The notes beneath the pieces are model-generated. The model was given only the letters and a program-made list of their open reading frames with translations. It did no database searches and had not been told where the DNA came from. From NCBI RefSeq assembly GCF_020524585.1, contig NZ_JAIVLK010000002.1, forward strand, positions 124,001 to 188,000: DNA of 64,000 nucleotides, in the 5' to 3' direction. This DNA comes from Celeribacter naphthalenivorans. GTDB lineage: Bacteria > Pseudomonadota > Alphaproteobacteria > Rhodobacterales > Rhodobacteraceae. Each line of letters starts with the position of its first letter. Within the stretch, counting starts at the first letter, position 1. Below, in pieces: positions 8,274 to 16,009 of the stretch. The position numbers and the translations under genes were made by a program.

Positions 8274-11252
8274 ATGGCAAAGAAAATGCTCATCGACGCC
8301 ACCCACGCGGAGGAAACCCGCGTTGTGGTGGTCGACGGAAACAAGGTCGAGGAATTCGACTTTGAATCGGAAAACAAACGCCAGCTCGCTGGCAACATCT
8401 ACCTCGCAAAAGTAACGCGCGTCGAGCCGTCCTTGCAGGCGGCCTTCGTGGATTACGGCGGCAACCGCCACGGCTTTTTGGCGTTCTCTGAAATCCACCC
8501 GGATTACTACCAAATCCCGGTTGCGGACCGTGAGGCCTTGCTGGCCGAAGAGCTGGCCTATGCCAAAGCGCTCGAAGAGGAAGAAGACAAGCCCAAACGC
8601 TCTCGCCGCCGCCGCACGCGGTCGCGCTCGAAATCCGATGAGACCCAATCCGGTGACGTGAAAGCGGAAGGGCTCAAGAGCGAGGATGCGGTGGAGACCA
8701 AAGAGGTCGATCTGCCCGCAGAGGATGGCTCTGAGGCTGACACGCGCGCTGTTTCTGGCCCGGTTTCTGGCATGGATGTGATCGAGCCGGAGGCCTCCGA
8801 GGCCGATGCTCTGATTGCTGACGACGTTGCAGAAGAGCCGGCTCAAGAGGCCGAAACCGCAGAGGCGTCGGTCGAAGAGGGCACATCGCCCGCATTCACC
8901 GTGCAGGAAACGCCGGTCGAAGAGCCGGAAGATGCGGCGGAAACGGCGGAAGAGGGCGCATCTGACGACGAGGCGACCCAAGACGACGCAGACTCTGATG
9001 ATGAGTCTGACGATGAAGACGACTCTGACGAAGACGACGCCGAGACGGCCGCTGACAAGGACGAGTCCATCGAAAGCGTCGCCGACGATGACACCGACGA
9101 GGAAGTGCGCCCGAAACGCAAACCGCGTCCGCGCAAGTATAAGATCCAGGAAGTCGTCAAAGTGCGTCAGGTCATGCTGGTGCAGGTCGTCAAGGAAGAG
9201 CGCGGCAACAAGGGCGCGGCGCTGACCACCTACCTGTCTCTGGCCGGTCGCTACTGTGTCCTGATGCCGAACACCGCCCGTGGCGGTGGCATTTCGCGCA
9301 AGATCACCAACGCCGCAGACCGTAAGAAACTCAAAGAGATCGCAGGCGAATTGGAAGTGCCGCAGGGCGCTGGTCTGATCATCCGCACGGCGGGCGCACA
9401 GCGCACCAAGACGGAGATCAAACGCGATTACGACTATCTCAAACGGATGTGGGAACAGATCCGCGAGCTGACCCTCAAATCTGTCGCACCGGCGAAGATT
9501 TACGAGGAAGGCGACCTGATCAAACGCTCGATCCGCGACCTTTACAACAAGGACATCGACGAGGTTTTCGTCGAGGGCGAGATGGGTTATCGCGAGGCCA
9601 AGGACTTCATGCGCATGATCATGCCGTCCCACGCCAAGAACGTGAAGCATTACGCCGACCAACTGCCGCTCTTTGCGCGCTATCAGGTCGAAAGCTACCT
9701 CGCGGGCATGTTTAACCCGGTGGTTCAGCTCAAATCCGGCGGCTACATCGTGATCGACGTGACCGAAGCCTTGGTCGCCGTCGATGTGAACTCGGGCCGC
9801 GCCACGAAAGAGGGCTCGATCGAGGACACCGCGCTCAAGACCAACCTGGAGGCCGCCGAAGAGGTGGCGCGTCAGGCGCGTCTGCGGGACTTGGCCGGTC
9901 TGATCGTGATCGACTTTATCGACATGGAAGAGCGTCGCAACAACACGGCGGTCGAGAAGCGTCTGAAAGACAAGCTGAAAACCGACCGCGCGCGCATTCA
10001 GGTGGGCCGTATCTCCGGTTTCGGCCTGTTGGAAATGTCGCGTCAGCGTCTGCGTCCCGGCATGCTTGAGGCGACGACCCAGCCCTGTGCGCATTGCCAC
10101 GGCACCGGTCTGATCCGCTCCGACGACAACATGGCGCTGTCGATCCTGCGCCAGCTCGAAGAAGAGGGCACGCGCAAGCGTTCCCGTGAGGTGCTGCTGA
10201 AGGCGCCGGTGGCCATCGTCAACTATCTGATGAACCAGAAACGCGAAATGATCGCCCAGATCGAAGCGCGCTATGGCATGGCGATCCGCATCGAGGCCGA
10301 TCCTTTCCTGATCTCGCCGGACTTCTCCATCGAGAAATTCAAAACCGCCACCCGCGTGGTGCCGGAAGTGAGCGCGACGGTGATTTCTGCCTCTGCCGAT
10401 CTGATGTCGGATTACGACGACGATGAGGTCGAGGATCAGGTCGAAGAAGATGTGAACGAGGCCGAGGAGGGCGCCGCTGAGACTTCGGAAGAGAGTTCCG
10501 AGGATCAAAAGCCGAAGAAACGCCGTCGTCGTCGTCGCCGTCGCAAGTCGCGTGACGAAAACGGTGAAAACGGCGAGACTGGGTCCGAAGAGGGGGAAAC
10601 CTCTGAGGGCGAGGGCGCTGAGGCTCCGGAGGCTCAGCAAGAGGCTGAGGCCGCGTCTACGTCTGAGGACACTCCGACCGAAGAGGCCCCGAAGAAACGC
10701 ACCCGCAGCCGCCGCAAAAAGGCCGAACCGGTCGAAGAGGTGGCGTCTGAGGAGGGGGCCGAGGCCGCCAAAGAGACCGCCAAAGAAACCTCGGAGGAGG
10801 CCGCAGAGGCTCCGGTCGAAGAAAAGCCGAAGCGCACCCGGACCCGTCGCAAAAAGGCCGAAGAGCCTGTTGCGGAAGCTGCAGGTGAGGCCGCTGCAGA
10901 GGAGGCGCCGAAGCCGAAGCGCAAGCGTCGCACCAAGGCGGAGATCGAGGCCGACAAAGCCGCGAAAGCTGCCGCTGAGGCGGAAAAAGCTGCGGCAGAG
11001 GCAGCAGAGCAACCACCTGTCGAGGCCGCGCCTGAGGTGGCGTCGCAAGAGGTGGCCGAGGTCGTGCCAGAAGCAACGCCCGAGGTCGTGGAAACGCCTG
11101 TGGCTGAGGTCGCGCCCGAGGTGGAGCCTGTGGCAGAGGCCCCGGCTGAGCCAGAGGTCGCAGCGGAGCCCGAACCCGTGACAGAACCCGCCAATGCGGA
11201 GGCTGAACCGGAAGCGGACAAGCCGAAGCGCCGGGGCTGGTGGAGCCGCTAA
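8274..11252 (+). CDS. rne: ribonuclease E
   Basis: RNase E is the endonuclease that starts mRNA decay and processes rRNA and tRNA precursors. The 992-residue protein opens with MAKKMLIDATHAEETRVVVVD, then an S1 domain that is interrupted at about residues 100-285 by a very acidic insertion. The catalytic DNase I-like domain has both metal-binding aspartates (VDVNSGR near 503 and LIVIDFIDM near 546). The Zn-link is CAHCHGTG near 604. The C-terminal 300 residues are disordered and rich in Ala, Glu and Pro with an arginine patch (about residues 745-755), and end in PKRRGWWSR. Long S1 insertions are known in alphaproteobacterial RNase E. Confidence 0.93.
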   Translation: MAKKMLIDATHAEETRVVVVDGNKVEEFDFESENKRQLAGNIYLAKVTRVEPSLQAAFVDYGGNRHGFLAFSEIHPDYYQIPVADREALLAEELAYAKALEEEEDKPKRSRRRRTRSRSKSDETQSGDVKAEGLKSEDAVETKEVDLPAEDGSEADTRAVSGPVSGMDVIEPEASEADALIADDVAEEPAQEAETAEASVEEGTSPAFTVQETPVEEPEDAAETAEEGASDDEATQDDADSDDESDDEDDSDEDDAETAADKDESIESVADDDTDEEVRPKRKPRPRKYKIQEVVKVRQVMLVQVVKEERGNKGAALTTYLSLAGRYCVLMPNTARGGGISRKITNAADRKKLKEIAGELEVPQGAGLIIRTAGAQRTKTEIKRDYDYLKRMWEQIRELTLKSVAPAKIYEEGDLIKRSIRDLYNKDIDEVFVEGEMGYREAKDFMRMIMPSHAKNVKHYADQLPLFARYQVESYLAGMFNPVVQLKSGGYIVIDVTEALVAVDVNSGRATKEGSIEDTALKTNLEAAEEVARQARLRDLAGLIVIDFIDMEERRNNTAVEKRLKDKLKTDRARIQVGRISGFGLLEMSRQRLRPGMLEATTQPCAHCHGTGLIRSDDNMALSILRQLEEEGTRKRSREVLLKAPVAIVNYLMNQKREMIAQIEARYGMAIRIEADPFLISPDFSIEKFKTATRVVPEVSATVISASADLMSDYDDDEVEDQVEEDVNEAEEGAAETSEESSEDQKPKKRRRRRRRRKSRDENGENGETGSEEGETSEGEGAEAPEAQQEAEAASTSEDTPTEEAPKKRTRSRRKKAEPVEEVASEEGAEAAKETAKETSEEAAEAPVEEKPKRTRTRRKKAEEPVAEAAGEAAAEEAPKPKRKRRTKAEIEADKAAKAAAEAEKAAAEAAEQPPVEAAPEVASQEVAEVVPEATPEVVETPVAEVAPEVEPVAEAPAEPEVAAEPEPVTEPANAEAEPEADKPKRRGWWSR

Positions 11253-11286
11253 GGCACGCCCTCTAAAGCACACTCGCAAAGACATG

Positions 11287-11316
11287 AAACGGCCGGGCAC
11301 AGTCCCGGCCGTTTTC
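11287..11316 (+). terminator. intrinsic terminator after rne
   Basis: A perfect 11-bp stem (11287-11297 with 11304-11314) closes a 6-base loop and ends in TTTT. It lies 35 bp after the rne stop. Confidence 0.85.
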
Positions 11317-11402
11317 ATTTGATGCACTCTCAAACGAGAATGTGAGCCGCTGCGACAGTCACGACGCTGGTCAGAACCGCTTTCCTGTGGCATGAGCAAA
11401 AT

Positions 11403-12155
11403 ATGTTCGGAATTGATCTCTTTGACGCCACGCTTCTGCCCTCCATGTTCGTCGCGCTTGCGGCGGGGATGGTGTCGTTTCTCAGCCCCTGCGTCCTGCC
11501 CATCGTGCCGCCCTATCTGGCCTATATGTCCGGGATTTCGATGAATGAGCTGACCGGCGGCGGCAAGGCCTCTCGCAAGGCGATCCTGCCCGCTCTGATG
11601 TTCGTTTTGGGGCTCTCGACTGTCTTCCTGTTCATGGGCTTCACGGCCTCGGCCTTTGGGATGTTTTTCCTAAAAAATCAGGTGCTTTTCGCGCGCATCT
11701 CAGGCGTGGTGATCATCATTTTGGGACTGCATTTCCTGTCTGTGTTCCGCATTCCGATCCTCGACCGCGAAGCGCGTCTGGACGCGGGCGACAAGGGCGG
11801 CACCGCTCTGGGGGCTTACGTTTTGGGCCTCGCTTTCGCTTTCGGCTGGACGCCCTGCATCGGGCCGCAACTGGGCGCGATCCTGTCGATGGCGGCCTCT
11901 GAAGGGTCGGTCTCGCGCGGCACCACGCTTTTGGCGACCTATGCCATTGGCCTCGGTCTGCCGTTTCTCTTGTCTGCGATTTTCATCACCCGCGCGGTCG
12001 GTCTGATGAACCGTCTCAAACGCCATATGGGGCTGATTGAGAAAATCATGGGCGGGCTTCTTCTGCTCGTCGGCCTGCTGATGGTCACCGGCGCCTTCTC
12101 GCGCCTGTCGTACTGGCTTTTGGAAACCTTCCCGGCGCTGAGTCAACTGGGTTAA
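11403..12155 (+). CDS. ccdA: CcdA-family cytochrome c biogenesis / thiol transport protein
   Basis: CcdA carries reducing equivalents from cytoplasmic thioredoxin across the inner membrane for cytochrome c maturation and other periplasmic thiol reactions. The 250 residues form about six membrane segments. The two conserved membrane cysteines are in MVSFLSPCVLPIVPPYLAYM (near residue 30) and FGWTPCIGPQLG (near residue 155). Length is normal for the short CcdA form. The ATG directly follows AAAAT with no strong ribosome site. It precedes a membrane hydrolase by 59 bp on the same strand, but no cytochrome maturation gene is adjacent. Confidence 0.88.
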   Translation: MFGIDLFDATLLPSMFVALAAGMVSFLSPCVLPIVPPYLAYMSGISMNELTGGGKASRKAILPALMFVLGLSTVFLFMGFTASAFGMFFLKNQVLFARISGVVIIILGLHFLSVFRIPILDREARLDAGDKGGTALGAYVLGLAFAFGWTPCIGPQLGAILSMAASEGSVSRGTTLLATYAIGLGLPFLLSAIFITRAVGLMNRLKRHMGLIEKIMGGLLLLVGLLMVTGAFSRLSYWLLETFPALSQLG

Positions 12156-12214
12156 AGGGGCTTAATTTCGCCCCAAACCCGCGCTAGTGTACCGAAAACG
12201 TTAAAGGTTTCGGG

Positions 12215-13435
12215 ATGAGCGAGCAGGGTAAAGAGGTTAAACGGCGTCGGGTGTTTTACATCCCCGGCTACGACCCCATTCCGCCGCGCCGCTACCGCGA
12301 ATTGTACCGCAAAGAGGGCGCGACGCAGGCGGAAATCTCCGGCTATTCCCTCACGCTTTCCCCGAAAAAGGGCCGCAATTTCGGTTGGTCCGTTCGCGGC
12401 GAGATCGACGGTCAGGCGACTCAGAGTGAGATCGACGTCCTCGTCTGGTCCGACATCGTGCAAGGCAGCATGGAGGCGGGGATTTTCCGCACCTATCTGA
12501 TCCTTGCGCGCACCGCCTGGATTTACATCTCCACGGGCGCGCTGTTTCGCCTTATGAAGCTCCGGCGCGGGCCGGTCATTGCCGCGCTTTACCCGATTGG
12601 CGTGTTGCTGGCGCAGCTTCTGATTGCGCTCTTGTTGGTCTGGGCGATCACTTGGATCGCGGGTCTCATGGGGGCGGCTTGGATCGGTTTTGGTCTCGGC
12701 CTGATCGCGGGCTATTTGCTTTTGCGTTGGTTCAAGGCGAAAGACGGCAAGCTGTTCGCCTATTATCTGATGCATGACTACGGGTTTTCGGCGCGCTGGC
12801 GCGGGGCCAATCCGCCGATGCTGGACGCTCGCATGGCCGCGTTTCGCGCCGAGATTGCTGAGGCGCTCACGCAGGATTGGGACGAGGTTCTGCTCGTCGG
12901 ACATAGCTCCGGCGCGCATTTGGGCGTGTCTATTCTGGCCGATCTGATCCGGGCGGGCGAGGGGGCTAAGGCAGGCCCCGTTCTGTCCTTCCTGACCCTT
13001 GGTCATGTCGTGCCGATGGTGTCTTATTTGCCGGAGGCCAAGGTGCTGCGCCGCGATCTGGCCTATCTTTCGGCGCGTCCTGAGCTTTTCTGGCTCGATG
13101 TCACGGCGCCGGGCGACCCGTGTTCTTTCGCGCTCTGCGATCCGATCAAGGTTTCTGGCGTGGCGCCTGACGGGCAAAAATGGCCGCTGGTGATGTCGGC
13201 CGCCTTCACCCAGACGCTCAGCCCCGAGAAACAGGCCACCATGAAACGCCGTTTCTTCCGGCGGCATTTTCAGTATCTCTGTGCGTTCGATCGGCCCGGT
13301 GACTACGACTATTTCAAAATCACCGCAGGCGGCGAAACTCTAGCCACGCGGTTTGCGGATGCGATGCCAAGCCCCTCGCGGATCGACACGCCGGCCAATA
13401 AATTTATCGAAATGGCGCCGGAGGATAGGTCATGA
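12215..13435 (+). CDS. membrane-anchored alpha/beta hydrolase-like protein
   Basis: This 406-residue protein begins with a soluble part containing VFYIPGYDPIPPRRYRELY, has two membrane segments at about residues 120-175, then a hydrolase-like part with the nucleophile elbow VLLVGHSSGAHLG near residue 228. Related proteins are common in Rhodobacterales but I know of no proven substrate; a lipid or ester substrate is a guess. Its stop overlaps the start of the P450 gene by 4 bp (ATGA), so the two are probably co-translated. Confidence 0.65.
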   Translation: MSEQGKEVKRRRVFYIPGYDPIPPRRYRELYRKEGATQAEISGYSLTLSPKKGRNFGWSVRGEIDGQATQSEIDVLVWSDIVQGSMEAGIFRTYLILARTAWIYISTGALFRLMKLRRGPVIAALYPIGVLLAQLLIALLLVWAITWIAGLMGAAWIGFGLGLIAGYLLLRWFKAKDGKLFAYYLMHDYGFSARWRGANPPMLDARMAAFRAEIAEALTQDWDEVLLVGHSSGAHLGVSILADLIRAGEGAKAGPVLSFLTLGHVVPMVSYLPEAKVLRRDLAYLSARPELFWLDVTAPGDPCSFALCDPIKVSGVAPDGQKWPLVMSAAFTQTLSPEKQATMKRRFFRRHFQYLCAFDRPGDYDYFKITAGGETLATRFADAMPSPSRIDTPANKFIEMAPEDRS

Positions 13436-14805
13436 TCCCGCCAAAACCGACCCCGCGCCCGGAAAAAACCAGTCTGCGCAATTACGTCAAACTCTTCCGC
13501 AAGGACATTCTCTCGGCGCAACCGGCCAAGCTCTATCGCGCCTGGATGGCGGAATATAAGACGCCGTTTTTCCGCAGTTTTCTGGTCAACCAGCCCTCTT
13601 TGGTCAAACGCGTGCTCAATGAGGAGCCGATGAATTTCCCCAAATCGGGGCGCGTGGCAGAGGGGCTCAGACCGCTTCTGGGCAATTCGGTGTTCCTGAC
13701 CAATGGCGAGACCTGGCTCAAACAACGGCGCATCATCGACCCGGCGTTCGAGGGCGGGCGGCTGAAGGACACGTTTCCGGCGATGCTTGGGGCAGGGCAG
13801 GCGATGGTGGCGCGGTTGCAGGATCAGACCGGAGCCAAAGACGGCCCGCTCGACATCGAACCCTACGCCTCAGAGGGCGCGGCGGATGTGATTTTCCGCA
13901 CGCTGTTCTCGATCCCGATCACCCATGACACCGCCTCGAAGGTCTTTGAGGAGTTCCAAGGCTATCAACGCGCCCAACCCATTCTCAACATCGCCGCCTT
14001 CATCCCGCTGCCGAAATGGTTGCCCCGGTTTCATCGCAAACGCACTCGCGACGGCGCCAAGGCGATCCGCAAGCTGATCACCGATCTGACCGCCAAACGC
14101 ATGGCGGAGATCAAAGCGGGCACCGCGCCCGACGATCTGGCGACGAAGATCATGACCACCGCCGATCCGCAAACGGGAGAGCGGTTTGACACCGAGGAAA
14201 TGGTCGATCAAGTGGCGATCTTTTTCCTCGCGGGGCATGAGACCTCGGCCACGGCGCTGGCTTGGGCGCTTTGGCTTTTGGCGGCGAATCCGGAGGTTCA
14301 GGACCGTGTGGCAGAGGAGGCGCTGAGCCTGCCCGACGCGCCGACGTTTTCGGACCTCTCAAAACTGCGCTTTACCAAAGACGTGTTCCGTGAAACGCTC
14401 AGGCTCTATCCGCCGGTGCCGATGATGGTGCGTGAGGCGAAATGTCCGGTGCGGTTTCGCGAACGCGACGTGCCGAAAGGGGCGCAGATTGTGCTCTCGC
14501 CCTGGCACCTCGGGCGGCATGAGATTTTTTGGGAACGGCCTGATGAATTCGACCCGGATCGGTTCAAAACCGAAAACGGCAAGACCTGTCTGCGCGACGC
14601 CTTCATCCCGTTTTCCTCGGGGCCGCGGGTCTGTACCGGCGCGGGATTTGCCATGGTCGAGGGGCCATTGTTTCTGGCGCTTTTGCTGCGGGCGTTTCGA
14701 GTTGAAACCGTCGCGGACAAGACGCCCGTGCCCGTCGCGCATCTCACCGTGCGCTCGAAAGACGGCATCTGGCTCAAACTCACGCCTCGGCAGGACGCTT
14801 TTTGA
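13432..14805 (+). CDS. cytochrome P450
   Basis: This is a complete 457-residue heme monooxygenase. The I-helix oxygen-activation motif is FLAGHETSATALAW, the K-helix ExxR is FRETLRLYPPVP, and the heme-binding loop is FSSGPRVCTGAGFA with the axial cysteine. No N-terminal membrane anchor is seen, so it is probably soluble and needs a separate ferredoxin and reductase, which are not nearby. The pattern resembles bacterial class I P450s of the fatty acid or sterol-like type, but the substrate is not readable. It is coupled to the hydrolase gene upstream by an ATGA overlap. Confidence 0.92.
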   Translation: MIPPKPTPRPEKTSLRNYVKLFRKDILSAQPAKLYRAWMAEYKTPFFRSFLVNQPSLVKRVLNEEPMNFPKSGRVAEGLRPLLGNSVFLTNGETWLKQRRIIDPAFEGGRLKDTFPAMLGAGQAMVARLQDQTGAKDGPLDIEPYASEGAADVIFRTLFSIPITHDTASKVFEEFQGYQRAQPILNIAAFIPLPKWLPRFHRKRTRDGAKAIRKLITDLTAKRMAEIKAGTAPDDLATKIMTTADPQTGERFDTEEMVDQVAIFFLAGHETSATALAWALWLLAANPEVQDRVAEEALSLPDAPTFSDLSKLRFTKDVFRETLRLYPPVPMMVREAKCPVRFRERDVPKGAQIVLSPWHLGRHEIFWERPDEFDPDRFKTENGKTCLRDAFIPFSSGPRVCTGAGFAMVEGPLFLALLLRAFRVETVADKTPVPVAHLTVRSKDGIWLKLTPRQDAF

Positions 14806-14820
14806 GGGCGGAAATCCTCA

Positions 14821-14886
14821 CAGGGTAAGCTGTTCGGGCAAACGCGCGTTCCGGCATCGCGCGAAAAACCGGAACAGCCTCCCTGT
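14821..14886 (+). promoter_or_regulatory. nested hairpin upstream of cysK
   Basis: An outer stem pairs 14829-14835 with 14872-14878 and is extended by CAGGG (14821-14825) against CCCTG (14881-14885). An inner 6-bp CG stem pairs 14843-14848 with 14858-14863, and an alternative TTCCGG/CCGGAA pairing (14849-14854 with 14869-14874) competes with the outer stem. There is no T-run, so it may be a folded leader of cysK as much as a terminator of the P450 unit. Confidence 0.4.
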
Positions 14887-14962
14887 CTCTTTGGCGCTGT
14901 CTTGAGTTCGCGGAATGGACGTCCTACACATTCAGGGACTGCGAGATTTAAAGGATATATCT

Positions 14963-16009
14963 ATGTCTGCTCCTTCTGCCCTGAAACGCGATATGATCGA
15001 CAGCATCGGCAACACGCCCCTGATCCGGCTCAAAGGCCCGTCGGAGGCGACCGGCTGTGAGATTTACGGCAAGGCGGAATTCATGAACCCCGGCCAGTCG
15101 GTCAAGGACCGCGCCGCCCTGTTCATCATTCAGGACGCGCTGAAAAAAGGCACGCTGAAACCCGGCGGCACGATTGTCGAAGGGACGGCGGGCAACACCG
15201 GCATCGGTCTGGCGCTTGTCGGCTCTGCTTTGGGCTTTCGCACCGTCATCGTGATTCCGGAAACGCAGTCTCAGGAGAAAAAGGACATGATCCGGCTCGC
15301 AGGCGCGGAACTCGTTCAAGTGCCCGCTGCGCCCTATAAAAATCCGAACAATTACGTGCGTTATTCCGAGCGTCTGGCCGCGAAACTTGCACAAAGCGAA
15401 CCGAACGGCGTGATCTGGGCCAATCAGTTCGACAACGTGGCGAACCGTCAGGCGCATATCGAAACCACCGGCCCGGAGATCTGGGATCAGACCGGCGGCA
15501 AGGTGGATGGCTTTATCTGCGCGGTGGGCTCCGGCGGCACTTTCGCGGGTGTCGGCATGGCGCTTCAGCCCAAGGGCGTGAAAATCGGTCTCGCCGATCC
15601 GATGGGCGCGGCACTCTATAGCTACTACAAAACCGGCGAGCTGAAATCCGAGGGCGGTTCGATCACCGAAGGCATCGGGCAGGGCCGGATCACCGCCAAC
15701 CTCGAAGGCTTCACCCCGGATTTCGCCTATCAAATCCCGGACGAAGAGGCGCTTCCGGTCGTTTTCGACCTGTTGGAACACGAAGGCCTCTGCGTCGGCG
15801 GCTCGTCCGGCATCAACGTCGCGGGCGCGATGCGCATGGCGCGCGAGATGGGGCCGGGTCACACCATTGTAACGATCCTGTGCGACTACGGCACGCGCTA
15901 CCAGTCGAAATTGTTTAACCCCGAGTTTCTCAAGGAAAAACAACTGCCCGTGCCGGAATGGCTTGACCGTGGACCGCGCGCGCTGCCTGACGTATATGAA
16001 GGGGTATGA
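14963..16009 (+). CDS. cysK: cysteine synthase (O-acetylserine sulfhydrylase)
   Basis: CysK makes L-cysteine from O-acetylserine and sulfide using pyridoxal phosphate. The PLP lysine is in NPGQSVKDRAAL, the substrate loop is EGTAGNTGIGLALVG, the phosphate-binding loop is VGSGGTFAGVGMAL, and GGSSGINVAGAMRMA follows. The protein is 348 residues, somewhat longer than typical CysK (about 310-325), with a C-terminal extension. The ATG at 14963 follows AAAGGA at good spacing and begins MSAPSALKRDMID; the frame extends to 14915 but without a ribosome site. Its stop overlaps the start of the channel gene (ATGA). Confidence 0.9.
   Translation: MSAPSALKRDMIDSIGNTPLIRLKGPSEATGCEIYGKAEFMNPGQSVKDRAALFIIQDALKKGTLKPGGTIVEGTAGNTGIGLALVGSALGFRTVIVIPETQSQEKKDMIRLAGAELVQVPAAPYKNPNNYVRYSERLAAKLAQSEPNGVIWANQFDNVANRQAHIETTGPEIWDQTGGKVDGFICAVGSGGTFAGVGMALQPKGVKIGLADPMGAALYSYYKTGELKSEGGSITEGIGQGRITANLEGFTPDFAYQIPDEEALPVVFDLLEHEGLCVGGSSGINVAGAMRMAREMGPGHTIVTILCDYGTRYQSKLFNPEFLKEKQLPVPEWLDRGPRALPDVYEGV

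Noticed and set aside
7819-8415. 198-residue frame ahead of rne
   Set aside because: It runs into rne in another frame and has no ribosome site or motifs.
8271-11399. 1042-residue minus-strand frame opposite rne
   Set aside because: The plus strand is unmistakable RNase E; the antisense frame is Leu/Arg/Phe-rich from the acidic codons on the other strand.
12157-12175. GGGGC/GCCCC hairpin after ccdA as a terminator
   Set aside because: Only 5 bp with an 8-base loop and no T-run.
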